NCBI RefSeq assembly: GCF_014838825.1
Contig: NZ_JACYMO010000002.1
Location: 124,001-188,000, forward strand
Direction: 5' to 3'
Source: Erwinia persicina
Lineage (GTDB): Bacteria > Pseudomonadota > Gammaproteobacteria > Enterobacterales > Enterobacteriaceae
DNA: 64,000 nucleotides
Shown piece after piece: positions 17,168-25,356 of this stretch. Numbering within the stretch: the first letter of the stretch is position 1; each line of letters opens with the position of its first letter. The notes under the pieces were generated by a model. That model did not search any database and was not told where the DNA came from. It saw nothing but the letters and a program-made list of their open reading frames with translations. Both the position numbers and the translations under genes were made by a program.

Positions 17168-17769
17168 GACCTCTCCCTGTCTGTGGGTGACGAATAAAAT
17201 AACCAGTGATACAGCTCCAGATTCTTTTGCATTCCCAGCTTGAGCATGACCGAACGTTTATAAGTGCTGATGGTTTTTGGGTGGAGCGACATGCTGCTGG
17301 CAATCTGATGCGGCGTTAAGTGAACGCGCAGATGGGCGAGCAGCGTTTTTTCCTGTGGCGTCAGGCGATCTTCTTTTAACGAGCGCGGATCGATAACGGT
17401 GATCAGACTATCCCTGTCCGGGATCAGCTGCAGTAACAGGCTGGCAAGCTGTGCCAGTGACAGCCGACGGTGGAGATGTTTTACCGGGTAGCCCTGCAGG
17501 CTTTCAGGCAGGGGTCGCCAGCCCGGTTCAGCGCGATCGTGAACCACCAGCAGCTGACTTTGCGCGGTTAACCGGCGTGCATACTGCTGCGACGCACAAA
17601 GCGAGACGGCTTCCATTCCGGTCATCATCAGGTCAACTGTTGTTACCTGCCGGACGGACAGCCTGACGACCACCTGAGAATAGTGGGATTGCAGAAAACG
17701 TAGGACCCCATCCGCAAAATAGCGATCGTGGTCAAACATCATCAGCGTCAGACGGCGAGGATCAGACAT
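17164..17769 (-). CDS. LuxR-type HTH regulator with degenerate receiver, inside the fimbrial operon
   Basis: A 201-residue protein of response-regulator shape. Residues 7-115 look like a CheY-like receiver: the acidic pair D13/D15 in MMFDHD is present, but the phospho-acceptor position in VDLMMTGM (about residue 50) is threonine, and the conserved lysine is not obvious. Residues about 135-195 are a LuxR/FixJ helix-turn-helix (LTPQEKTLL, HLTPHQIASSM, HPKTISTYKRSVMLKLGM). The pattern recalls regulators such as FimZ/FimW or RcsB relatives that act without phosphorylation. It lies between adhesin and minor subunit, 33 bp behind the former and overlapping the latter, so it is co-transcribed with the structural genes and may control them (inference). 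Confidence 0.8.
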   Translation of the reverse strand: MSDPRRLTLMMFDHDRYFADGVLRFLQSHYSQVVVRLSVRQVTTVDLMMTGMEAVSLCASQQYARRLTAQSQLLVVHDRAEPGWRPLPESLQGYPVKHLHRRLSLAQLASLLLQLIPDRDSLITVIDPRSLKEDRLTPQEKTLLAHLRVHLTPHQIASSMSLHPKTISTYKRSVMLKLGMQKNLELYHWLFYSSPTDRERS

Positions 17770-17802
17770 GTTTTTTCCTTAATCGGCAAGAACGATAAGC
17801 GG

Positions 17803-18738
17803 CTACAGCAAACTCATCACCAGCACTGCAGTGGCGCTGAAAGGACCGGTGTTGACCTCCTGACGCGCCGACCTCACCAGCGCGAAGGTGAAATCATCCC
17901 CCCCGGTACCATTAATAATCTGGCTGTTGATGCTCTCGAAGGGACGTATTCGTTTTCCCTGGTGGTAAATCTCTACCCCCAGGTCAGGGTTAGTGGTTTT
18001 GATGGCGTTGCCGGAAAAGCCACTGGCCTCCGCTGAGAGCGTCATTTTTATTGCCCAGTTGCGGGTGTCCTGGCACTGATAAGGGATGTGCACGTCACGG
18101 CGAAACGGGGTAAGGCTGGCACTCTGAGTGATTTCATTGCGGGCGACATAGCCAAAGTCCACGTTAATATCCTGCCCCTGATTAATCGCGCAGGTACCAG
18201 AGGTGTAATACGCATCATTAGCCGCGATCACCCGCCAGTTAGCAGTGAAAACACTCCCGGCGGGGGTGCTCCATTTGTAAAGCTGCATACTGGCCACGAC
18301 CGTGCCGGCCTTGATCAGTACGCCGCGGCCCGGGTTATTTTTCAGCTGATAAAAGGCTTTCAGCTGCAGGTCGTGCCAGCCACCATCGCGCAGCGTATAG
18401 ACTGTTATCGCGGAACCGATGGGATTCAGGTAACGCTGGCCGTTAACCTCCACGCCGCTGTTAAAAGAGGCATCCAGCGCCGTATTATAGGTTCCCGCAT
18501 TCAGCCGCATATAATCGACATACGTGCCCGGAACCGTATTCCGGCAGGTGAAATACTGCGCGAGGTCGAACACCACCACATCGCCAATCATAATTTCCGG
18601 TGTCAGGTTGACCGTGACATCAATATTACGCTGGCCCACGGCGTCAAAGGCTTTACCGTCGCGCTTATCAATGCAGGAAAAAGCCAGCGCCTTGGCGGGC
18701 AACAACACCACAGCCAGCCAGAACAGCCGCCGTATCAC
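17803..18738 (-). CDS. Two-domain fimbrial tip adhesin
   Basis: A 311-residue exported protein with signal peptide MIRRLFWLAVVLLPAKALAF. Residues about 20-175 form an N-terminal domain without pilin motifs, presumably receptor-binding. Residues about 180-311 form a pilin domain: GTCAINQGQDINVDFGYVAR with its cysteine, the partner in IPYQCQDT, and the C-terminal beta strand ending ATAVLVMSLL. This is the architecture of FimH-like tip adhesins. The start is GTG at 18738, overlapping the chaperone's TGA, so translation is probably coupled. The ligand cannot be read from the sequence. Confidence 0.82.
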   Translation of the reverse strand: MIRRLFWLAVVLLPAKALAFSCIDKRDGKAFDAVGQRNIDVTVNLTPEIMIGDVVVFDLAQYFTCRNTVPGTYVDYMRLNAGTYNTALDASFNSGVEVNGQRYLNPIGSAITVYTLRDGGWHDLQLKAFYQLKNNPGRGVLIKAGTVVASMQLYKWSTPAGSVFTANWRVIAANDAYYTSGTCAINQGQDINVDFGYVARNEITQSASLTPFRRDVHIPYQCQDTRNWAIKMTLSAEASGFSGNAIKTTNPDLGVEIYHQGKRIRPFESINSQIINGTGGDDFTFALVRSARQEVNTGPFSATAVLVMSLL

Positions 18739-19484
18739 GGGCGTTCAACGGCCTGGCAGACCGCCCCCCGACAGTGGAAGGCCAGCGTTGACCGTCCGCC
18801 GAAGTCATTAATATATTGCAGAACCGGTTCATCCCCCAGGGCGGCTGCACTTGCCCCGAGCGTGGCAGCGCTAAAAGGGGACACCATCACTGGTTCAAAC
18901 CCGCTTATCGTCTCTTCTGCATGAGGCCGTCGGGCGTCAATAAGGGTAATGAAGTAACCGGTCGGGTTATGTATCTGGTAGCGATCGCCTTTCCGCGCCA
19001 GCGTGACCTGCTGCTGAACCAGAGAGGCAAGCTGAGTGGAAGAGCGGCGTAATGCTGCAGGCCGGTAAAATAATTTAATTTTGGTCTGCAGCGCAATTTG
19101 CAGCGTATTGGGTTGGTCAGATCGCGGCGGAATTTCCCGCAGATTAAAATAAAACAGCGACTCTCTGTCCTGAGCCAGTAAATTCACCGGCGGCAAAGAC
19201 TGAATTTTTATCTGACTTTTGTCACCGGCGTCAATTCGCTGCACCGGCGGTAAAACGGTGAAAGGTGAATTAACCTTTCTGCCCTGCTGATCCTCAATCC
19301 ACCCCTGAGCCAGATAGGGCAACTGATGACTTTCATTCGCCATCGTCAGACTGACGGACGGGCTTTCTGCTTCCACAATAATGCGTGTGCGATCGAGTGA
19401 AATAGCCGCCATGGCGGATAACGCACAGAGACCGATTGCCGCCGTGGAAAGCGTGACTGCCGCTGAGATGGAAATAAGTTTCAT
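18735..19484 (-). CDS. Periplasmic fimbrial chaperone
   Basis: A 249-residue PapD/FimC-type chaperone that lends a beta strand to pilin subunits in the periplasm and delivers them to the usher. A signal peptide (residues 1-25, ending SAMAA) is followed by two immunoglobulin-like domains. Family signatures are LDRTRIIVEAE at the start of the mature protein, LYFNLREIPP-type FYFNLREIPPRSDQ near residue 110, and KIKLFYRPAAL near 135 with the subunit-anchoring residues. I chose the start at 19484; the upstream frame to 19574 overlaps the usher. A C-terminal Cys-containing stretch (FHCRGAVCQAVE) is somewhat unusual. Confidence 0.88.
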   Translation of the reverse strand: MKLISISAAVTLSTAAIGLCALSAMAAISLDRTRIIVEAESPSVSLTMANESHQLPYLAQGWIEDQQGRKVNSPFTVLPPVQRIDAGDKSQIKIQSLPPVNLLAQDRESLFYFNLREIPPRSDQPNTLQIALQTKIKLFYRPAALRRSSTQLASLVQQQVTLARKGDRYQIHNPTGYFITLIDARRPHAEETISGFEPVMVSPFSAATLGASAAALGDEPVLQYINDFGGRSTLAFHCRGAVCQAVERP

Positions 19485-19509
19485 GGTTTTCACTCTCTGA
19501 TTATTGATG

Positions 19510-22029
19510 TTACACATCCTCTTTTGCCCGGACAGGCTGACGCACACAGGGCAGCAGCAAGGCGGACAACGCACGATCGTTCAGCGCCGGCATGGCAATC
19601 TGACACTGGGGTTTGCCGCCCCAATGCACGGTCATCGTCTCGCCTGACGCCATACCACTCAGATACACAGCCCCACCGTCCGCCACCAGACCCACATCCT
19701 GCTGCCGTGCATTCAGCACCTGTGCGCCAAACGGCGGCGACGTGCCGTTTTCAAGGCGGATCACCGCCATCGCTTTCACACCCGCCACCACGGAAAACTG
19801 GCGATAGCCAATCGCCCCTTCGGTCAGGGTGGCGCTGACAATGGATGCGGTTACCGCGGCGTTATCCGGCAGACGGTTAATATCAATGCCGATCTGATTA
19901 CGGTAATAACTGCTGATATCAGAAATCACGGCTTTGCCACGGGCGTTGCTGTAAACGACGCCGCCGCTGGCTCTGATGGGGATACCGGCCACACCGTCGG
20001 TATCAAGGAGCAAACGCGTTCCTCCCGGCGCATTCTGCCGGTGCAGAGCAATGCCTTTACGTGTGGCCGTTATTCCGCCCTTCAGCGTTGCGCCAATCGC
20101 CTGATAATGATCCTGCTGAACGTTAAGGCTGCCGGTGACCTGGCCGCTATTGCCGTCATGCAGGTAATATCCCGACAGAACCTGATGGTCATTTGTGGTG
20201 CCTGCGCTCAGGCTGTAACTGTCGTTATTCTCCAGCATCTGGTAATAGTTGAGCTGCTGACTGCGATTGTTTCGCCCGCCTGAACCGCTGTAGCTGAGCG
20301 TACTGCGATGTCCAAACGGCAGGGACAGGGACAGATACACGCCCCGATCGCTGAGCTGGTTATAGCGGCTCGACCAGCCTGAGAGTGACAGACTGATATT
20401 TTTCCACTGCATGACGTCAAGGTAGCGTGACAGGGCCAGGCTGTAGCGTTCGCTTTCGGGCCTGTCCCAGTACGTCTGCCGGTTGTAGCTGAACTGGGCA
20501 CTGGCAGCTACAACTGGCAGATCCTGCGCCAGCGTGATGGTGTACATTTCACGGCTGTTGCTGCGGCTCTGCCTGTCGCCGAGGCTGCCGGCGTCGAGGA
20601 ATTCTTCCATCGTCATAAACTGCCGTTCCGAAAAGCGGTAACCCGCAAACGTGACCTGGCTTCCGTAGTCATCAAAGCGTTTTGAATAACTCAGGCGGTA
20701 GGAATTCCCCTGACGGTTTTCTCCCCAGGGTAGACGGGCGACGGAATGGGTAACGTCAAATGACATGGCTCCCAGCGCCAGCAGGTCGCGGCCCACGCCG
20801 CTGGCCATCGACTGATAGTGCTCACTGGTGATAGCCCCACCGTACAGCGACCAGCCGTTATTGACTCCCCACGAAAATTCACCGCTGACGAATTCGGGGC
20901 CGTTGGTACGATGCTGCCAGTTGACAGGGCGACCCAGCGCCATCTTGTAACGCACCTGTCCCGGACGCGTAAGATAAGGGACCGCCGCCGTATTCAGCGT
21001 AAAGGTCTGGACGGTTCCATCCTGTTCCTCCACACGAACGTTAAGTTCACCCAGTACCGCGTCATCAATGTCCTGGATGCGAAACGGGCCTGCAGCCACC
21101 TGAGTCTGATAAAGCACGCGTCCCTGGTGCATCACCACCACCCGGGCATTGGTCCGTGCCACACCGGTAATTTCTGGCGCATAGCCGCGCAGATTAGGCG
21201 GCAGCATATTGTCATCGGTGATCACGCTGACCCCTGCAAAGCGGAAGCTGTCAAAAATATCGGATGCCAGATAGTCTTCCCCCACCACCAGCCGGGCACC
21301 AAGATGAGAAAGTGCGCGCCAGGCGTAATAACGGGTCCAGTCAAAGCGACTGCGCGTGGTGCCATCCAGTGAATCACGGCGACCCTGCCAGCTGGCACGC
21401 AGACGCCAGGGCCCCAGATTGGCTCCGGTGACCCCCGTGCCACTCAGGCTGCGCTGTTCGCCTGCCTGTTGGGTAAACCGTGCCTGACTGGTCAGGTTGT
21501 AATCAAATAACAGTCCAGGGATGCCTTCATCCCAGCGTGAAGGAGGGTCCCAGTTTGCTGACTGATACTCCAGAAAGGCCTGCGGTACGCTGAGAGTCAG
21601 CGTCGAGTCCGATAGCGACCCGCTGGCCTGCATCCCTTTCAGACTGCGGATATCGAGGCACTGGCCGTCATGCCACCACGTTAAAGCGTCTGCCCGTGCA
21701 GGACGTAATCCCAACTCGGAGACCAGCTGCGCGTTGAGGCAGGGTTCACTGCTGTCAGGTCGCGCTTCCGGGACAAAAAAATCGACAGGGCGTGCGGAAA
21801 GTGGCTCATTATTTAGCCGGATATTCATCGGATAGCGGCCCGGCATGATGTAACCTTTCTGCGTAAAACGAGAGAGATCGATATTCTGCCGGTCATCGAC
21901 ATCAAACAGATCGGTATTAAACTGGATGCGATCGGCCCGGGCTGGCCGGCCTGCCATATCCAGAGAAAGAAAAAAGGAAACTGCCACGATCCCCGACCAT
22001 TTTATTTTTGAGGTTAATTTTTCCATCAT
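19510..22029 (-). CDS. Outer-membrane fimbrial usher
   Basis: An 839-residue FimD/PapC-family usher, the outer-membrane pore that assembles chaperone-bound subunits. A signal peptide (about residues 1-33) is followed by the N-terminal binding domain (FNTDLFDVDDRQNIDLSRF), a 24-strand barrel with plug domain (NLRGYAPEITGVARTNARV near residue 285 is the family's hallmark), and C-terminal domains ending in the cysteine pair PQCQIAMP/LLPCVRQ. The length is normal. It comes second in the operon, directly after the major subunit and before the chaperone, an order different from type 1 and P fimbriae. Confidence 0.92.
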   Translation of the reverse strand: MMEKLTSKIKWSGIVAVSFFLSLDMAGRPARADRIQFNTDLFDVDDRQNIDLSRFTQKGYIMPGRYPMNIRLNNEPLSARPVDFFVPEARPDSSEPCLNAQLVSELGLRPARADALTWWHDGQCLDIRSLKGMQASGSLSDSTLTLSVPQAFLEYQSANWDPPSRWDEGIPGLLFDYNLTSQARFTQQAGEQRSLSGTGVTGANLGPWRLRASWQGRRDSLDGTTRSRFDWTRYYAWRALSHLGARLVVGEDYLASDIFDSFRFAGVSVITDDNMLPPNLRGYAPEITGVARTNARVVVMHQGRVLYQTQVAAGPFRIQDIDDAVLGELNVRVEEQDGTVQTFTLNTAAVPYLTRPGQVRYKMALGRPVNWQHRTNGPEFVSGEFSWGVNNGWSLYGGAITSEHYQSMASGVGRDLLALGAMSFDVTHSVARLPWGENRQGNSYRLSYSKRFDDYGSQVTFAGYRFSERQFMTMEEFLDAGSLGDRQSRSNSREMYTITLAQDLPVVAASAQFSYNRQTYWDRPESERYSLALSRYLDVMQWKNISLSLSGWSSRYNQLSDRGVYLSLSLPFGHRSTLSYSGSGGRNNRSQQLNYYQMLENNDSYSLSAGTTNDHQVLSGYYLHDGNSGQVTGSLNVQQDHYQAIGATLKGGITATRKGIALHRQNAPGGTRLLLDTDGVAGIPIRASGGVVYSNARGKAVISDISSYYRNQIGIDINRLPDNAAVTASIVSATLTEGAIGYRQFSVVAGVKAMAVIRLENGTSPPFGAQVLNARQQDVGLVADGGAVYLSGMASGETMTVHWGGKPQCQIAMPALNDRALSALLLPCVRQPVRAKEDV

Positions 22030-22079
22030 CCATTACCGGGGCGACGTATGTTTTGGCGTGAAATCATCAAGCCCTTCTA

Positions 22080-22105
22080 CTGGCCGGGACAACCACCCCG
22101 GCCAG
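22080..22105. other. Intercistronic stem-loop between major pilin and usher
   Basis: CTGGCCGGG-N8-CCCGGCCAG, a perfect 9-bp GC-rich stem just behind the major-pilin stop codon and about 50 bp ahead of the usher. No T-run follows. Such hairpins in pap-type operons stabilise the pilin message and lower downstream expression; the same role is inferred here. Confidence 0.6.
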
Positions 22106-22113
22106 ATCGCTAA

Positions 22114-22641
22114 TTACGGATAGGCCAGCGTAAAGTTAGTCACCGCAGTGAATGCACCGGTACCCACGGCAACCGGATCATCACTAGTGCCATCCCCTTT
22201 TAGCGCCGCTGTAAATTGCAGCGTATTGCTGCCGGTATTAATATTTTGCGCAGCGGTCGCCGTACCCAGTTCGATTTTTTTACCGCTGCCATCTCTCAGC
22301 AAAATACTGGCACCCGTTGCTTCTCCTGTGATCCCCAGACGACCGTCCACGCCAGATTTTCCGGTAAACGTAGCTGTCACACTTTTCTTCGTGCTGTTAT
22401 CGCAGTTCTGTAAATCAATAGTAAATGGAACGGCTGTTTGTTCTCCGCCATTTGCCAGCAGGGTATTTGACACCTGACCCAGCGGTATTTTTTGATCGTC
22501 AACGTTAGGTGCTATAGAACAAGGGGCATTAACGATTGAACCATAGAAAGTCACTTTTCCGCTCCCTTCGTCCGCAGCATGGCCTACACCTGATGCAGCC
22601 AAAGTGAAAAGTGAAGCAACAGCAATTTTTTTAATTTCCAT
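22114..22641 (-). CDS. Major fimbrial subunit, type-1 pilin family
   Basis: A 175-residue pilin with a signal peptide (cleavage after GHAA near residue 23). The mature part carries GKVTFYGSIVNAPCSIAP with the first cysteine, DLQNCDNS with the second, and the terminal NFTLAYP strand used for polymerisation. It is rich in Thr, Ala and Gly, as major pilins are. An AAGGAG site lies 7 bases before the start. It is the first gene of the fimbrial operon, behind a 400-bp AT-rich control region, and a GC-rich stem-loop follows its stop. Confidence 0.9.
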   Translation of the reverse strand: MEIKKIAVASLFTLAASGVGHAADEGSGKVTFYGSIVNAPCSIAPNVDDQKIPLGQVSNTLLANGGEQTAVPFTIDLQNCDNSTKKSVTATFTGKSGVDGRLGITGEATGASILLRDGSGKKIELGTATAAQNINTGSNTLQFTAALKGDGTSDDPVAVGTGAFTAVTNFTLAYP

Positions 22642-23041
22642 TTAGAACTCCTTGATTTTATCTTTTTACCGAACGCGTGTTTCTCACGAAGACCTTTCAA
22701 TCATTTTTTAAACGATCGAAAGACCCATTACAGGTATTCCTTAGTGAAGCCACGCCATCCTAAAGAGATTAAAATTCAAGTCACTGTCCATTTTTGTTGT
22801 TAATTTAAAAACATTAAAAATCAAAAGGTTAAAACAAAAAACCCGTTATTTTAGTATAATTATCAAGTTGAACATAATCTTATAACGGCTAAATATCTGT
22901 AAAATATGATTTTTTATTTAAATCATCATAAATAAACTAAAAAAAACAGCACGATGAATATCTCAGAGTGTTGACATCACTGCTTACGGTTAATAAGATA
23001 ATTCCTAACAACATATAATTCAGAAGCAAAGAAACAAACTT
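22642..23041. other. AT-rich 400-bp control region between fimbrial operon and divergent gene
   Basis: Strongly AT-rich (especially 22780-22960) with A- and T-tracts, the kind of DNA bound by H-NS. It must contain the promoters of the major pilin and of the divergent gene at 23042. I looked for fimS-like inverted repeats flanking a switch and found none. Confidence 0.6.
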
Positions 23042-23893
23042 ATGCCTTTCATTAGCAGGAAAAAATTATCGCTCGAAAAAAAATTAAGCGATCTCGCCAG
23101 GGGATTCAGGGAAAAGGAGAATATTGATGAAGCAATTAAATGCCATTACGACCTTCTGCTTAAACAGTATTTAACCAACCCTCTTTATTTTAAAACACTG
23201 TTCAAAGCCAATCGCTTTATTGTTGGATCTGCAATTTTAGGTATTTACTACACACGTCCCGGGAGCACCTTTAAAGACATTAAGCGGTTCTGTATTGGTA
23301 ACGACCTGTTCAGTAGTAATTCTCTGGATTCATTTTTGTTATTTTTACGCGTTGGAGGACGACTTGAGGTCTATCGCGATCATCAGGACAAGCGAAAATT
23401 CAACTACAAACCGACACCTAAAGCACTCGAAGAAACGCGGCGCATGATTAATACCATGCTGGTTCCCTACTCCATGCTGTCGGATAAGGTTGATTTGACG
23501 TTTTACCAAACGCATAAAAACTTTGTGCCCGCATTTTTTAGTGCGTATTCAGAAGTGACGCTCAATCGTATATTCCTGCATGACATGGTGCCGGGCAGCG
23601 GAGAGTTTTTAAGCCGCGATGGTGGTCACATGATTATGTTTTATCTGTACCTGGAGAGCATCAGACAGAAATCGCGGGTCATTAAATACAATATTCTGAA
23701 AGCGGCGTTTTGCTGTGCCGTATCGCGGTCACATATCCGCCGTAGCCTGCAGGCTGCCGTGCAGATTGGCTTGTTGACTATTGAGGATGAGCTTCACCAG
23801 CTGACACTGAGCCGGGAATTTATGGATATGGTTAAGGACTATTTTTGCCTTTATCTGGCCAGTACGGTGCATGGGTTATCAGGGGTCACATAA
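23042..23893 (+). CDS. Unrecognised protein with two winged-helix-like segments, divergent from fimbrial operon
   Basis: I do not recognise this 283-residue protein. It is hydrophilic, basic and without signal peptide or membrane segments, so cytoplasmic. Residues about 57-138 look like a MarR-type winged helix: a helical part, FKDIKRFCIGNDLFSSNSLD, then a wing RLEVYRDHQDKRKFNYKPTP and a closing helix. Residues about 205-275 repeat the pattern: ILKAAFCCAVSRSHIRRSLQ, a short strand GLLTIEDELHQLTL, and a helix. The codon use and AT content differ from the flanking core genes, suggesting transfer together with the fimbrial cluster. A regulator of the adjacent operon is the simplest guess, an inference from position and shape only. 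Confidence 0.6.
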   Translation: MPFISRKKLSLEKKLSDLARGFREKENIDEAIKCHYDLLLKQYLTNPLYFKTLFKANRFIVGSAILGIYYTRPGSTFKDIKRFCIGNDLFSSNSLDSFLLFLRVGGRLEVYRDHQDKRKFNYKPTPKALEETRRMINTMLVPYSMLSDKVDLTFYQTHKNFVPAFFSAYSEVTLNRIFLHDMVPGSGEFLSRDGGHMIMFYLYLESIRQKSRVIKYNILKAAFCCAVSRSHIRRSLQAAVQIGLLTIEDELHQLTLSREFMDMVKDYFCLYLASTVHGLSGVT

Positions 23894-23895
23894 AC

Positions 23896-23926
23896 AAAAA
23901 ACCCCGGGCTTTTATAAGCCCGGGGT
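23896..23926 (-). terminator. Terminator of the first tRNA-Ser gene
   Basis: On the minus strand, a perfect 11-bp stem ACCCCGGGCTT-ATAA-AAGCCCGGGGT followed by a TTTTTT run, 10 bp behind the tRNA. Confidence 0.92.
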
Positions 23927-23935
23927 CAGAATTGA

Positions 23936-24023
23936 TGGTGGAAGCGTAGAGATTCGAACTCTAGAACGGTTTCCCGTCGCCGGTTTTCAAGACCGGTGCC
24001 TTCAGCCACTCGGCCACGCTTCC
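23936..24023 (-). tRNA. serT: tRNA-Ser (anticodon UGA), copy 1
   Basis: 88 nt with encoded CCA. The acceptor stem GGAAGCG pairs with CGCTTCC, the anticodon loop CTTGAAA lies between CCGGT and ACCGG, and there is a long class II variable arm and TTCGAAT in the T-loop. Reads UCA and related serine codons. It is identical to the copy at 24280. Confidence 0.97.
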
Positions 24024-24242
24024 ACACGGTTATCAGCTTGCTTAAACATACTTGCGCTAACTGATGGAGCGAAGTATAGGAGATGTTTTTTGCTTTGCCA
24101 AGAACATTTTTCTCTACTTTGTTGATTTTGTGAGCATTTGTGATCGATTGCTGTAAAAACAGTCAGCAGACGGGAAAAAACGTAATTGAGCAGCAACACA
24201 AGGGGGGATGGGCATTTACTGCGAGTGGACTTCGCACAAAGC

Positions 24243-24271
24243 AAAACGGGCCAGCTTTACGCTGGCCCGTT
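24243..24271 (-). terminator. Terminator of the second tRNA-Ser gene
   Basis: On the minus strand, ACGGGCCAGC-GTAAA-GCTGGCCCGT followed by TTTT, 9 bp behind the tRNA. A terminator between the two copies implies separate transcripts, or at least partial uncoupling. Confidence 0.88.
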
Positions 24272-24279
24272 GGATTTGA

Positions 24280-24367
24280 TGGTGGAAGCGTAGAGATTCG
24301 AACTCTAGAACGGTTTCCCGTCGCCGGTTTTCAAGACCGGTGCCTTCAGCCACTCGGCCACGCTTCC
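24280..24367 (-). tRNA. serT: tRNA-Ser (anticodon UGA), copy 2
   Basis: Identical in all 88 nt to the copy at 23936-24023. E. coli has a single serT at this map position next to yccA. The sequences outside the tRNA differ, including the terminators. Confidence 0.97.
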
Positions 24368-24595
24368 ACAATGGGGCGCACTATAAACATCCCCGAACGC
24401 CTTGTAAAGTGGGTTTTGAATTAAGCCGCTAAAAAAGAGTTCAATCGCGTCCGACTGCCGATATTATCGCCAGTCTGCCGACGAAATCAGCCGAACAGCG
24501 CGTAAAGAAGGGTAAAACGCCTTTCCCCGCTTCGCCGCCCTGCCTATGCTCCGTGGCAGACTGCTTATTATTCTAATGACCCAAAGAGGTGATTT

Positions 24596-25252
24596 ATGGA
24601 TCGCATCGTTTCCTCCACGCGCGAAAGCTCGTTACTGAGCACGCACCGGGTATTGCGTAATACCTATTTCCTTCTCGGCCTGACTCTGGCGTTTTCTGCG
24701 CTTACAGCCACGCTGAGTACTCTGTACGCGCTGCCGGCGCCAGGTCTGATTCTGATGCTGGTCGGCTTTTATGGTCTGATGTTTCTGACCTACCGCCTGG
24801 CTAACAGCCCGGCCGGTATTCTGGCCGCGTTTGCGTTTACCGGCTTCCTCGGTTACTGCCTGGGGCCGATCCTTAGCAGCTTCATGTCTGCCGGTATGGG
24901 GGATGTCATCGCCCTGGCACTGGGCGGAACCGCACTGGTGTTCTTCTGCTGTTCGGCGTATGTGCTGACCACCCGTAAAGATATGTCGTTCCTGTCCGGC
25001 ATGCTGATGGCCGGCTTCGTGGTGCTGCTGATTGCCGTAGTGGCTAATATTTTCCTGAACATCCCTGCCCTGCATATGGCGATCAGCGTGCTGTTTGTGC
25101 TGTTCTCGACCGGGGCGATCCTGTGGGAAACCAGCAACATCATTCACGGCGGCGAAACCAACTACATTCGCGCTACTGTCAGCCTGTATGTTTCGCTCTA
25201 CAACATCTTTGTCAGCCTGTTGAGTCTGCTGGGTATGTCCCGCAGCAACTAA
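24596..25252 (+). CDS. yccA: FtsH protease modulator YccA (Bax inhibitor-1 family)
   Basis: A 218-residue inner-membrane protein with seven hydrophobic segments. In E. coli it interacts with FtsH-HflKC and slows degradation of membrane substrates such as SecY. Family signs are the N-terminal [34 protein letters not shown] near residue 85 and the C-terminal [22 protein letters not shown]. The length matches E. coli YccA. Start with AAAGAGGTG eight bases upstream. A single-gene unit with its own terminator. Confidence 0.95.
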   Translation: MDRIVSSTRESSLLSTHRVLRNTYFLLGLTLAFSALTATLSTLYALPAPGLILMLVGFYGLMFLTYRLANSPAGILAAFAFTGFLGYCLGPILSSFMSAGMGDVIALALGGTALVFFCCSAYVLTTRKDMSFLSGMLMAGFVVLLIAVVANIFLNIPALHMAISVLFVLFSTGAILWETSNIIHGGETNYIRATVSLYVSLYNIFVSLLSLLGMSRSN

Positions 25253-25273
25253 ACACCATTGCAAGTAGTAACG

Positions 25274-25300
25274 AAGCCCCGCCATGCGGGGCTTTATTTT
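25274..25300 (+). terminator. yccA terminator
   Basis: AAGCCCCGC-CAT-GCGGGGCTT followed by TATTTTTG, 20 bp after the yccA stop. Confidence 0.9.
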
Positions 25301-25356
25301 TGCTGGTGCAAAAGTTTGATAAACTGACCGCTGGTTTAATATGACGAGGCAAGAAA

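Noticed and set aside
22642-23041. Phase-variable fim-type invertible switch
   Set aside because: No pair of inverted repeats flanks the region and no tyrosine recombinase gene is near.
23871-24424. Two plus-strand frames that share an identical stretch of about 30 residues
   Set aside because: The shared stretch is the reverse strand of the two identical tRNA-Ser genes, not a protein family.
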